From the NCBI GenBank assembly GCA_017432405.1, contig JAFRJF010000193.1, positions 1 to 53,610 of the forward strand: a DNA stretch of 53,610 nucleotides, read 5' to 3'. Of this stretch, positions 23,801 through 33,108 are shown one piece after another (the stretch's first letter is position 1; every line of letters starts with the position of its first letter). This DNA comes from Clostridia bacterium (lineage in GTDB: Bacteria > Bacillota_A > Clostridia > Christensenellales > Aristaeellaceae). The position numbers and the translations under genes were made by a program. Below the pieces are notes generated by a model that made no database searches, was not told the DNA's origin, and saw only the letters and a program-made list of their open reading frames with translations.

Positions 23801-24182
23801 CCGCCTGGACAGCTTCCGGCTGAACGGACTGGCCCCGGACGACACGGACCTGCTTCAGGCCCAGTCGCCAAACTTCACTCAGGTGCTGAACGTGAAGGTC
23901 AACGCCGACGGCGGACTGCGAAAGGGCACGCTGGCCACCGACGCCGGCGGCTTTGAAGCGCTGATGAAGAAGACCCTCGAAAGGGCCGGAGAGCATCTGG
24001 ACGCCATTCGCTCGGGACTTGCGCAGGCGGCTCCGGCGATATACCGCCAACAGAACGCCTGCCGGTACTGCGACTGGCGGTCCGTCTGCCTGTTCGACGA
24101 CCGCCTCGACGGGCGACGCGCGCGCCGTTTCGAGACCATCAAATCGGATGAGGTGCTGAAAAGATTGAAGCTTGAAGAATAA
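20823..24182 (+). CDS. addB: AddB-like helicase/nuclease subunit
   Basis: This 1119-residue protein matches AddB, the second subunit of the AddAB enzyme that resects double-strand breaks for RecA. The C-terminal nuclease has GRIDRID and IDYKRGGK (PD-(D/E)XK core). Four cysteines, Cys776 and Cys1080-x2-Cys1083-x5-Cys1089, match the AddB 4Fe-4S cluster staple. The N-terminal nucleotide site is lost: MRIYTGRSRLMEPAMI replaces a GxxGxGKS loop. No addA follows; the gene stands alone and faces a radC-like gene. ATG 20823 is chosen because GAGGGGG precedes it. Confidence 0.85.
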   Translation: MRIYTGRSRLMEPAMIDVLRQSMAGGDRDHIVVVPKQLTLQTERTLLAALALKGSFRLQVLSPERLCGRIFEAAGQPEGARVDERGRVMLVRAAVHSVDERLTLYRGAAGRRGFAERCARQLELIRQAGLTPDRLFACAEQAEGLLRMKLDDLGIILEAYEDLLEGRFQDGESEFTEAVERAPDAGFLKQACVLFYGFDLTPPTLHRLIGAVGAACPQTHVFLPLANDENARDFDAYLPLKGCLERMIVAARRADVWPERVLVEAGGASDAKHLAVDAGSQAAELALLSGELFAFPVTASEDRRSPKRVQAVTLRDPMEECRFAAALCRRLAMKNGWRWNDMLILCRDIDGYRQPLKEAFRAYGVPLFLSSSRAASRHPLAESLVDALRLVEEAPRAEDALALLHTGYMPLEADEVNRLSNYIEKYALKPWALLRPLKRGSAAEREALEPVRVRFAEPIGKLKRHMKRSQGLKDQLAAIYGFLEDIGAADRLRQRLNALSEGGLREQAGEEGQVWNRIVGALDQMAELMGERPLPVSELRQTLTESLDAAIIKPLPQSGDAVYAQTTDRIIAQRAKALLILGETDRTISDTDGLLSPEQTQAFSRLARAWLGSDGMELSRMRRFYLKASVEMTGEYLCVSAPLSALDGSVQHPGALLALLKGIFPALSVRGGVSDDDGVQWMLRGAPEAASAWAAKSLSGVSEGESAQPWDTAALAGLRQIGRGLISDGASRSLRQIGAALSRGESADALNPETAGALYGALRRQSISRLELFARCPFAYFTRYGLRPERIEPFRLSVQDEGTFFHNAVHEFLLASMEDLNRLNDDEAGRRMDGIADRLLETMASEGPLGDSAVSLAERRRLKATARTCAAVLAEHMRGSRFTTAALETDFGVEDGMARLTVNAMSGECTLEGRIDRIDEWAEGGYLRVIDYKRGGKPLALDEAWHGLSLQLPVYLAAATRKRREQSAGVYYFPLDEGILTTQSTDPGDVEKARLDSFRLNGLAPDDTDLLQAQSPNFTQVLNVKVNADGGLRKGTLATDAGGFEALMKKTLERAGEHLDAIRSGLAQAAPAIYRQQNACRYCDWRSVCLFDDRLDGRRARRFETIKSDEVLKRLKLEE

Positions 24183-24217
24183 GATCCTGAGCTTTGCTCA
24201 GGATCTTATTCTTCAAG
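24171..24217. terminator. Bidirectional terminator shared by addB and radC-like genes
   Basis: Two 22-bp arms (24171-24192 and 24196-24217) are perfect complements around TTT. Each arm encodes the final Leu-Glu-Glu-stop of one of the two convergent genes (CTTGAAGAATAA on both strands). Confidence 0.75.
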
Positions 24218-24956
24218 GTACGTCTCCCGCAGGCTGCCCCCGGCTGCGGTGGCTTTGAAGCTGTTCATCTGGTCGTGGACGCGCATGCTGTAGGTCTCCT
24301 CGCCGTTCACCAGCAGGCAGTCCACCAGGTCCAGCTCGGCGGCGCACAGCACAGAGGCGATGGCGTTCAGGTGGGCGGCCTCTATGTCGTCCATACCCTG
24401 GGCGGGCCTGTCCTTCCAGAGCACCATATACACGAAGCGGGCGTCGTGGCCAATGGCGTCCATCACGATCCGGCGGGCGCTCTCCGCCTCCCACCAGAAT
24501 TCCGTCTCCTGCAGATCGGTGATGGTGATCAGGTTGAAGTTGAAATCGGAATAGATCACCCACAGGCCCGTCCGCTGCTTCTCGGGCAGGAGAGGCTTCA
24601 AAAAGGCCATCACCTGCTGGTAGCAGTGCAGGCGGATGTCGCTGACATTGTGCATCTGGCGGTAAGCCAGCACCAGCGCTCCAGTCAGGTTGATCCACTC
24701 CGCCATGCCGGAGGTTACCCCCTGAACAGAGAGCAGCTCCTCCCGGGAGGCGCGGAAGACCCCTCCCACAGAGCCAAACCGATCCACCAGCAGCCGGGAG
24801 ACCGGCGACAGATCCTGGCGGGGCATCGCGTGGCAGAGCACGATCTCCACCATCTCATAGGGCTTCAGGGTATCCCATCCATCCCGCTCCAGCCTGAGCC
24901 GCAGCCGGCTTCGGTGGCCCTCCCACAGGGGCTTTCCCCCTTTGTCCTTTAAACCG

Positions 24957-24967
<11 letters not shown>
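24206..24967 (-). CDS. RadC-like JAB-domain protein with degenerate metal motif
   Basis: This protein of 253 residues has the RadC layout: an N-terminal helix-hairpin region (EGHRSRLRLRLERDGWDTL, then VEIVLCHAMPRQDLSP and GSVGGVFRASREELLSVQGV) and a C-terminal JAB/MPN-like domain. The JAMM metal motif expected after the central strand (HxHPSG...D) is missing; the equivalent region reads VLWKDRPAQGMDD. It is thus probably not a metallopeptidase. TTG 24967 is the likely start, overlapping the dnaX stop by 11 bp; an ATG at 24997 is the alternative. It is co-transcribed with dnaX. Confidence 0.78.
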
Positions 24968-26546
<1,579 letters not shown>

Positions 26547-26778
26547 CGAAAAACCTCCGGGAGAGTATGTCTGTCTCCTTTCTCTATTGTAACTGATTTC
26601 TCCGAAAAACGAAAGGGGGCGGGCAGAAAAAGTTCAAAAACAATGAAATCGTTTCCGCCTTTTCTTTACCCCGTTTTTTAACAGCGAGGTAAAGGCGATT
26701 ACATGTGGGGTCGCTATAATGCATATTAGCGAGGGTTTCCTCTTATAATTATGCATCCTGAATAAGGGGGAACGAATA

Positions 26779-27849
26779 TTGAAAAAGATCGTTCTCACCG
26801 GCGGCGGAACCGCCGGGCATGTCACGCCGAACCTGGCGCTGATCCCACGCCTGAAGGCCGATGGATGGGAAATCCATTACATCGGCGCGGCCAACAGCGC
26901 CGAGGAAGCGCTGATCACCCAGGTGGAGGGCGTCTCCTTCCACACCGTATCGGTGGGCAAGCTGCGTCGCTACTTCGACCCAAAGAACTTTTCCGATCCC
27001 TTTCGGGTGATCAATGGCGTTCGCCAGGCGACCGGACTCATCCACAATATCAAGCCCAACGTGGTGTTCTCCAAGGGCGGCTTCGTATCGGTCCCCGTGG
27101 TCTACGGGGCGAAGCTGAACGGCGTGCCCGTGGTCAGCCATGAATCGGACATGACCCCCGGCCTGGCCAACAAGCTGTGCCTGCCCTTTACCAAGGCCCA
27201 GTGCTGCACCTTCCCGGAGGCTGTGAAGTACGCCAGGGGCAAGGGTGTACACACCGGTTCGCCCATCCGGCCCGAGATCCTGCGCGGCAGCAAGGAAGGC
27301 GGCCTCAGGCGCTTCGGCCTGAATCACAGTCGGCCGGTCCTGATGGTGATGGGCGGCTCCAGCGGCGCCCAGGCCATCAACCAGGCGGTGTGGCAGTGCC
27401 TGCCGAAGCTGACCGAAAACTTCCAGGTGCTGCACCTGTGCGGCAAGGGCAACCTTTCGCCCGTTCTGGAGGGTACAGACAACTACGTCCAGGTGGAATA
27501 CCTGACCGAGGAACAGGAAATGGCCGACGCCTACGCCTGCGCCGACATACTGGTCTCCCGGGCGGGCAGCAATTCACTGTGCGAGATACTGGCGGTGCGC
27601 AAGCCGGCGCTGCTGATTCCCTATCCCAAAGGCGCCAGCCGAGGCGACCAGATCCTCAATGCCGAATCCTTCCGGACCCAGGGCTTCAGCCATGTGCTGC
27701 AGCAGGAGGACATGACGCCGGAAAGCCTGATCAGGAATATCGAAAGCCTCTACCACGACCGCGGCGCGCTCTATGAGGCCATGGCCACCGAGCCCACCGC
27801 CAACGGCATCGACAAGGTGCTTGAACAGATCTATAAATTCGCCAAATAA
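26779..27849 (+). CDS. murG: UDP-GlcNAc:lipid I N-acetylglucosaminyltransferase MurG
   Basis: This 356-residue GT28 glycosyltransferase adds GlcNAc to lipid I to make lipid II at the inner face of the membrane. It shows the N-terminal GGGTAGHVTPNLAL loop, SKGGFVSVPV, HESDMTPGLANKL, the GGSSGAQAIN linker and SRAGSNSLCEIL in the UDP-GlcNAc domain. Length is normal. It begins with TTG 26779 behind AAGGGGG. Unusually it stands alone just before the dnaA origin region rather than in the dcw cluster. A strong terminator follows it. Confidence 0.95.
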   Translation: MKKIVLTGGGTAGHVTPNLALIPRLKADGWEIHYIGAANSAEEALITQVEGVSFHTVSVGKLRRYFDPKNFSDPFRVINGVRQATGLIHNIKPNVVFSKGGFVSVPVVYGAKLNGVPVVSHESDMTPGLANKLCLPFTKAQCCTFPEAVKYARGKGVHTGSPIRPEILRGSKEGGLRRFGLNHSRPVLMVMGGSSGAQAINQAVWQCLPKLTENFQVLHLCGKGNLSPVLEGTDNYVQVEYLTEEQEMADAYACADILVSRAGSNSLCEILAVRKPALLIPYPKGASRGDQILNAESFRTQGFSHVLQQEDMTPESLIRNIESLYHDRGALYEAMATEPTANGIDKVLEQIYKFAK

Positions 27850-27871
27850 AAAGCGCCTGAGCGCTTTTTAT
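27848..27871 (+). terminator. Intrinsic terminator of murG
   Basis: AAAAAGCGC, loop CTGA, GCGCTTTTT, then ATTTAT. The stem overlaps the murG stop codon. Confidence 0.85.
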
Positions 27872-27876
27872 TTATA

Positions 27877-28067
27877 CTGTCCACACCCTGGATACGACGC
27901 CTGTGGATACCCTGTTTTATGACAAAACCCGCGAAAAAAACGCGCTTTCTGTGGCCTTCTATAGACTTTTCAAAGCAGTGATGCTACAATGAAGGCGATA
28001 TGTTATCCACAAGCTGTGTATTAATCCGCCTGTGTTATCCACATCGCGGACGGAGGAAGATTGCGCC
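27877..28067. other. oriC, upstream DnaA-box cluster
   Basis: Two perfect DnaA boxes TTATCCACA lie at 28003-28011 and 28035-28043. Near matches are the complement of GTATCCACA at 27902-27910 and CTGTCCACA at 27877-27885. This corresponds to the upstream half of a bipartite origin like that of Bacillus subtilis. Confidence 0.8.
27962..27990 (+). promoter_or_regulatory. Promoter of dnaA
   Basis: TAGACT, 17 bases, then TACAAT (27985-27990) with an extended TGC in front. The two perfect DnaA boxes follow immediately, so DnaA could autoregulate. Confidence 0.55.
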
Positions 28068-29390
28068 ATGAATTACACGCCTGAAGACAAGGCGAAATGG
28101 GAAAAGGTCATCCAGATGATGGAGGAGACGCTGACCAAGTCCGGCCAGCGCCCCTTCTTCGATACTTTTATCAGGCCCCTGAAGCTCTACGCCATCGCGG
28201 CGGACACGATGTATGTCAGCGGCGACAACGCCTTCAACATCCGCCATGTGCAGAACCGCTTTGCCACGATGATCTACAGCACCGTGCCCCTCGTTTTCGG
28301 CCGGCGCTACGAGCTGGAATACTACACCGAGGCGGAAATCGCCCGGGTGGTGGGCCAGATTCGCCAGAATACGCTGAACCCGATGTATACCTTCGACAAC
28401 TTCATCATCGGCGCTTCGAACAACTTTGCCTTCGCGGCGTCTCTGGCCGTGGCCCAGACCCCCGGCGAGGTCTACAATCCACTGTTCATCTACGGCGGGG
28501 TCGGCCTGGGCAAGACCCACCTGATGAACGCCATCGGCAACTACATCTCCACCCAGGACAATCACCTGAACGTGCTGCTGATGACCAGCGAAACCATGAC
28601 CAACGAGCTGATCGAGGGCATCGCCAGGAAAAAGACCTCGGAGCTGCGCAACCGCCTGCGGAACGTGGACGTGCTGATGGTGGACGATATACAGTTCCTC
28701 TCCCGCACGAAGGCGACCCAGGAGGAGTTTTTCCACACCTTCAACAGCCTCCACGACAACAAAAAGCAGATCATCATCGCCTCGGACCGCCCGCCCAAGG
28801 AGCTGCCCGAGATCGAAGAGCGCCTGCGCTCCCGCTTCGAATGGGGCCTGATCGTGGATATACAGAAGCCGGATTATGAAACAAGGGTGGCCATACTGAT
28901 GCAAAAGGCCAACGAGATGGCCATAGACGTGCCCTATGACGTGGTGGAATACATCGCCCAGAACGTCAATTCCAACATCCGCGAGCTGGAGGGCTGCCTT
29001 AACAGCCTGAACGCCCGCGCCGAGCTGATGCAGACGCCCATCTCACTGGAAATGGCCAGGAACACGCTGTCGGGCCGCATCGGCTCCCAGGCCGCCCGGG
29101 CCGTGACGCCGGAGCTGATCATCGACATGGTCGCAAGGCAGTACGACACCACCCCCCAGGACATCACCGGCAAGAACCGCAGCCAGCAGATCGCGCTGCC
29201 CCGGCAGGTGGCCATGTACATCTGCCGGCGAATGACCACGCTGTCCACCACCAGCATCGGAAAGGCCTTCGGCGGGCGGGACCACACCACCGTCATGCAC
29301 GGCTGTGACAAGATCGCCGCCTCCATGAACGCCGACTTCTCCTTCAGGAAAAGGGTGGAGGAGCTCATGGGGCTGATCGAGGGACGCTGA
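28068..29390 (+). CDS. dnaA: Chromosomal replication initiator DnaA
   Basis: This 440-residue initiator has all four DnaA domains: a short domain I/II, the AAA+ domain with Walker A GGVGLGKT (143-150) and Walker B VDDIQFL, and the C-terminal DNA-binding domain with the signature GGRDHTTVMHGCDKI. It binds the DnaA boxes on both sides of its gene and melts the origin. ATG 28068 is chosen because GGAGGAAG lies 8 bases upstream; the longer frame starts inside a DnaA box. dnaN follows after 212 bp. Confidence 0.97.
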   Translation: MNYTPEDKAKWEKVIQMMEETLTKSGQRPFFDTFIRPLKLYAIAADTMYVSGDNAFNIRHVQNRFATMIYSTVPLVFGRRYELEYYTEAEIARVVGQIRQNTLNPMYTFDNFIIGASNNFAFAASLAVAQTPGEVYNPLFIYGGVGLGKTHLMNAIGNYISTQDNHLNVLLMTSETMTNELIEGIARKKTSELRNRLRNVDVLMVDDIQFLSRTKATQEEFFHTFNSLHDNKKQIIIASDRPPKELPEIEERLRSRFEWGLIVDIQKPDYETRVAILMQKANEMAIDVPYDVVEYIAQNVNSNIRELEGCLNSLNARAELMQTPISLEMARNTLSGRIGSQAARAVTPELIIDMVARQYDTTPQDITGKNRSQQIALPRQVAMYICRRMTTLSTTSIGKAFGGRDHTTVMHGCDKIAASMNADFSFRKRVEELMGLIEGR

Positions 29391-29602
29391 GTCGCTCTGT
29401 GGACAAGCCCTCCATTTTCCACACGCCATCCACAGTCGCTGTGGATGGGAAAAGCGCCTTATGACGGGGATTTGGAAAGGATTTCCACAGTATGCACAGC
29501 ACTACTTCTACGGCTATATATACATATTTATATATAATAACAGATACTTCCATGCTTGCCGGTATCGGGCCGGACGCGAGGATACCACAGGAGGAAAGGA
29601 CC
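29391..29602. other. oriC, downstream DnaA boxes and AT-rich unwinding element
   Basis: One-mismatch DnaA boxes lie at 29398-29406 (TGTGGACAA) and 29415-29423 (TTTTCCACA), with weaker ones at 29426-29434, 29440-29448 and 29481-29489. A strongly AT-rich stretch at 29513-29542, of TATATA and ATTTATAT type, follows in this GC-rich region and is the likely unwinding site. Confidence 0.75.
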
Positions 29603-30715
29603 ATGAAATTCACCTGTTCTGCCAACACGCTGACAGAAGCGCTTCAAATCGTCACAAAGGCGCTGCCCGGACGCACCACCAACCAGATCCTGGAGGGCAT
29701 ACTGGTGCAGACCGATATGAATGAAGTGATACTGACCTGCTCGGACGAGCGCATCACCATCGTCACCCGCATGGAGGCCTATGTCACCGAGCCGGGGCGC
29801 GGCGTGGTGCCGGGCAAGCTGTTCAACGAAATCGTGCGCCGCCTGCCCGAGGGCGACATCGAAATTTCGATGAACGACCGCTTCGTATTCACCATAAGGG
29901 GTGCGGGCAACCGCACCAACATGTCCGGCCAGGACGCGGACCTCTTCCCTGCCCTGCCGTCCATCAGCGGCGAAAAGGAGGTTTCCCTGCCCCAGGACAT
30001 GCTGAAGGACATGATCCAGAAGACGGAATTCGCCATCGCCGTGGAGGATGCCCGGGAGGTGCTGACCGGTTGCCTGCTGGAGATCGCAAACGGCGACGTG
30101 AACATGGTGGCGCTGGACGGCTTCAGGCTCGCGCTGAAGCGGGCTAAGTGCGGCGACGTGCTGGAGAAGCTGTCGGCCATCATCCCCGGTCGGGCTGTGG
30201 GCGACATCGGCAAGCTGCTCTCGGACGATCCCGAGGCCTTCGCTACATTGTCCTTTGGCGGCAACAAGCTGCACATCAAGCTGGAGAAGACGGAGATATT
30301 CGTCATACTGGTGAAGGGCGAATACATACAGTACCGCCAGATCCTGCCCAACCGCTTCGCCACCCGGGTGGTGGTGGAGCTGGAGCCCTTCCGCAGGGGC
30401 ATCGATCGCGCCGCGCTGATCGCCAGGGAGGGCAACAACAATCTGCTGGTGTTGAAGATCGCCGACGGGGAGATGGCCATAGAGGCCCATTCCCAGATCG
30501 GCGACGTGTACGAGAAGCTGGAGATCCAGCAGGAGGGCGCGAACCTGAACATCGCTTTCAACGTCAAGTATCTGACGGACGTGGTGCGTTTCATCGACGC
30601 CGATCAGATCGAGATCAACCTGAACAACGCCATCAGCCCCTGTGTCATCACGCCGCTGGGCGACCAGGATTATTTGCACCTGGTGCTGCCGGTGCGCACC
30701 GGAGCGACGAACTGA
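29603..30715 (+). CDS. dnaN: DNA polymerase III beta sliding clamp
   Basis: This 370-residue protein is the ring-shaped clamp that tethers polymerase to DNA. It begins MKFTCSANTLTEALQIVTKAL and ends YLHLVLPVRTGATN, with the typical three-domain length. Conserved elements include ILVQTD near the start of domain I and the domain III end NNAISPCVITPLGDQDYLHLV. ATG 29603 follows AGGAGGAAAGG. The next gene, mnmE, starts 4 bp downstream; recF and gyrB, the usual next genes, are absent. Confidence 0.96.
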   Translation: MKFTCSANTLTEALQIVTKALPGRTTNQILEGILVQTDMNEVILTCSDERITIVTRMEAYVTEPGRGVVPGKLFNEIVRRLPEGDIEISMNDRFVFTIRGAGNRTNMSGQDADLFPALPSISGEKEVSLPQDMLKDMIQKTEFAIAVEDAREVLTGCLLEIANGDVNMVALDGFRLALKRAKCGDVLEKLSAIIPGRAVGDIGKLLSDDPEAFATLSFGGNKLHIKLEKTEIFVILVKGEYIQYRQILPNRFATRVVVELEPFRRGIDRAALIAREGNNNLLVLKIADGEMAIEAHSQIGDVYEKLEIQQEGANLNIAFNVKYLTDVVRFIDADQIEINLNNAISPCVITPLGDQDYLHLVLPVRTGATN

Positions 30716-30719
30716 GCCC

Positions 30720-32084
30720 ATGAGCCAATTTGAAACGGACACCATCGCCGCCATCGCCACGGCAGGCGGCGCCGGCGGCATCGCCATCGTGCGCGTCAGC
30801 GGCGGCGGGGCCGAGGCCATATTGAAGCAGATGTTTATTCCCGCTGTAAAGCGGGAATATTTTGAGTCCCACCGGCTGATGTACGGCAGGGCGGTGGACG
30901 AAGGCGGCGAAGCGCTGGACGAGGTGATGGCGGTGCTGATGCGCGCGCCTTCCACCTATACCCGGGAGGATGTGGCGGAGATCCACTGCCACGGCGGCAG
31001 CGCCAGCGCAAATGCGGTGCTTGGGCGCGCGCTGGCGCTGGGGGCACGCATGGCGGCGCCTGGGGAATTCACCCGGCGGGCGTTCATGAACGGTCGAATC
31101 GACCTGGCCAGGGCCGAGGCGGTGATGCAGCTGATCGGCGCGAACAGCCAGGCGGCGGCGAGGGCCTCCCTCAGGCAGCTGGAGGGCGGCGTATCGGGCT
31201 TTGTGCGCCGGGTTTCGGACCGCCTGAAGGACGTGCTTGCCCTGCTGGAGGCTTCCACGGATTTTCCCGAGGAGGTCGAGGAGGAGGCCACCGCCATTGA
31301 GGTCGCCGATAAACTGCGGATGATCGCCGGGGAAATACGCCGGCGCAGTGACCGCCGAAGCGCCCGGCTGCTGCGGGAGGGCGCATCCATCGTGCTGGCG
31401 GGTCGGCCCAACGTGGGCAAATCCTCCCTGATGAACGCGCTATTGAACCAGGAGCGGGCGATCGTCACCAGCATACCCGGCACGACCCGGGACGTGTTGA
31501 CGGAGCGGATCAGCCTCGGCGGCGTGATGGCCGAGATATCCGACACCGCCGGACAGAGGGATACCGAGGACCCCATCGAGCGCATCGGCGTGGACCGGGC
31601 GCGACGGGCCGCGGAGCGCGCGGACGTGGTGCTGATCGTGCTGGACGCCGCCAGCGAGATGGATCCGTCGGACGCCGAGCTGGTGAAGGCCGCCGACGAG
31701 CGGGCCATCATATGCCTGAACAAGAGCGACCTTCCGCCTGTGCTGACGGCACAACAGCTTAAGACGATGACGGATGCGAAGATCATGGGCATATCCGCCC
31801 AGACCGGAACGGGGCTGGACGGGCTGATCGACGAATTGAAACGCAGGATCGCTGTGGGCGAAGAAAACAACGGCCAGCTCACGGCACAGAGGCACATCGA
31901 GCTGGCTCAGAGCGCGGCGGAGAGCCTGGACAGTGCCGTCGACGCCATCGAGGCGGGAATGCCGCTGGATACCGCCGCCATCGATATACGGGAGGCGTTG
32001 TCTTCGCTGTCGGAGATCACCGGCGAAAACGCGACTGAGGCGGTCATAGACCGGGTATTTGAGCAGTTCTGCGTTGGAAAATAA
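30720..32084 (+). CDS. mnmE: tRNA-modification GTPase MnmE
   Basis: This 454-residue GTPase works with MnmG to make the cmnm5 group on uridine 34 of certain tRNAs. It has an N-terminal folate-binding domain (DTIAAIATAGGAGGIAIVRVSG), the inserted G domain with G1 GRPNVGKS (228-235), DTAGQRD and NKSD, and the C-terminal FCVGK whose Cys is required. It starts at ATG 30720 only 4 bp after dnaN. Its usual partner mnmG is not adjacent, so linkage to dnaN is an unusual order. Confidence 0.95.
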   Translation: MSQFETDTIAAIATAGGAGGIAIVRVSGGGAEAILKQMFIPAVKREYFESHRLMYGRAVDEGGEALDEVMAVLMRAPSTYTREDVAEIHCHGGSASANAVLGRALALGARMAAPGEFTRRAFMNGRIDLARAEAVMQLIGANSQAAARASLRQLEGGVSGFVRRVSDRLKDVLALLEASTDFPEEVEEEATAIEVADKLRMIAGEIRRRSDRRSARLLREGASIVLAGRPNVGKSSLMNALLNQERAIVTSIPGTTRDVLTERISLGGVMAEISDTAGQRDTEDPIERIGVDRARRAAERADVVLIVLDAASEMDPSDAELVKAADERAIICLNKSDLPPVLTAQQLKTMTDAKIMGISAQTGTGLDGLIDELKRRIAVGEENNGQLTAQRHIELAQSAAESLDSAVDAIEAGMPLDTAAIDIREALSSLSEITGENATEAVIDRVFEQFCVGK

Positions 32085-32128
32085 AATAAAGGGGCATGTC
32101 GGAGATAAGACATGTCCCTGTTTATTTT
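32083..32128 (+). terminator. Terminator after mnmE
   Basis: AAATAAAGGGGCATGTC pairs with GACATGTCCC...TTTATTT, giving a long stem ending in T-rich sequence. It also lies at the end of the convergent membrane-protein gene. Confidence 0.7.
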
Positions 32129-33057
32129 AATCCCGGCGCGTGAGGCTTCCGAACAGTCCAAAGGCGCACAGCGCAGCGATCAAAAACGCGGCGCAGGTCA
32201 TGGAAATGGATTCGGAAACGGGGGTTTTCACCAGGAATTGAAAGACGACGAGGCCGAGCAGGGCGATGCCTCCGACGGCCAACAGCAGCCGGTTCATCGG
32301 CCTGGATTCCAGGGGAGAGCGTCGAAAGGGCGTGCGACAGGCCTCATAGAGCAGGAGCCCCGCGAAGAGGGGCGCCGGGGTGAAGCGCCCGGGCCACAGC
32401 AGCGCCAATGCCGGAAGTGCCAGCGCCGGGTACAGCCCCGCGTGAAGCATCGACAGTGGCGCGCGCCGGAGTACCTCGGGGTTGGGCACGGGTTGAAACC
32501 TTCCGCCCAGTGAGAGGCTGATGAAAAGCCCGATCAGCGCCGACAGGCCGCAGGTGACCAGCAGCCAGCCGGGATTTACGGCGGATAATGGAATGAGGTC
32601 CGGTTGGGGCTGCATGCACAGAATCAATCCCAACAGCACCAGGACGGCGGTGAGGCACCGGCAGGCCGTGGCGCTTTTCCTGTCCCCCCACTGCGCATAA
32701 ATATTCATAGAACACATGTTCTATATTTAAAAGCAGCCCGCAGGGGACCAGGGGAAGCAGGAGGCGCGTACCCGGGATCAGGTGGAGTATCAGCGCGGAA
32801 AGCGCCGCGCCGGGAAGGTGGCAGCCCAGCGCCACGAGCGTGCTGCCCTGGACATATTTCATGGAAGGCTGGGTGGCAAATGCGGCCCGCAGGCCGTCTG
32901 AGGTGGCAAGGGCGCACAGCTTAACGGCATACAGGGCCACAAAAAGCCCGAGCGCTGCCGCGCCGCGGCCCGGAAGGCACGCGGCGAGGAGGGCCAGGGG
33001 AAGAAAGAGGTCGGAGGGCCGCAGCAGTCTGAGGGCTGGATGGTTTCTGATATTCAT
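32127..33057 (-). pseudogene. Membrane protein gene with a frameshift in a G6 tract
   Basis: Coding signal runs from ATG 33057 (GAGG 9 bases upstream) through hydrophobic segments to LLLNIEHVFYEYL. It then switches frame near 32684-32689, six G on the coding strand, and continues as GLILCMQ, further hydrophobic segments and GLFGSLTRRD. Dropping one G gives a single polytopic membrane protein of 309 residues. The second frame has no ribosome-binding site of its own and a stop just before its first ATG. The product is not recognised. Causes could be mutation, phase variation or a sequencing error. Confidence 0.6.
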
Positions 33058-33108
33058 ATCGGTTTTCCTCTTGAATAAATATTAATAGATATGTGGGGTG
33101 TTCCGCAC

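Noticed and set aside
26547..26778. SRP RNA or other small RNA between dnaX and murG
   Set aside because: No conserved SRP apical-loop sequence is seen on either strand; only AT-rich promoter-like stretches.
32344..33057. Two separate overlapping membrane genes instead of one frameshifted gene
   Set aside because: The first frame's tail is shadow-like after the switch point, and the second frame lacks a ribosome-binding site and has a stop just before its ATG; one frameshifted gene is simpler.
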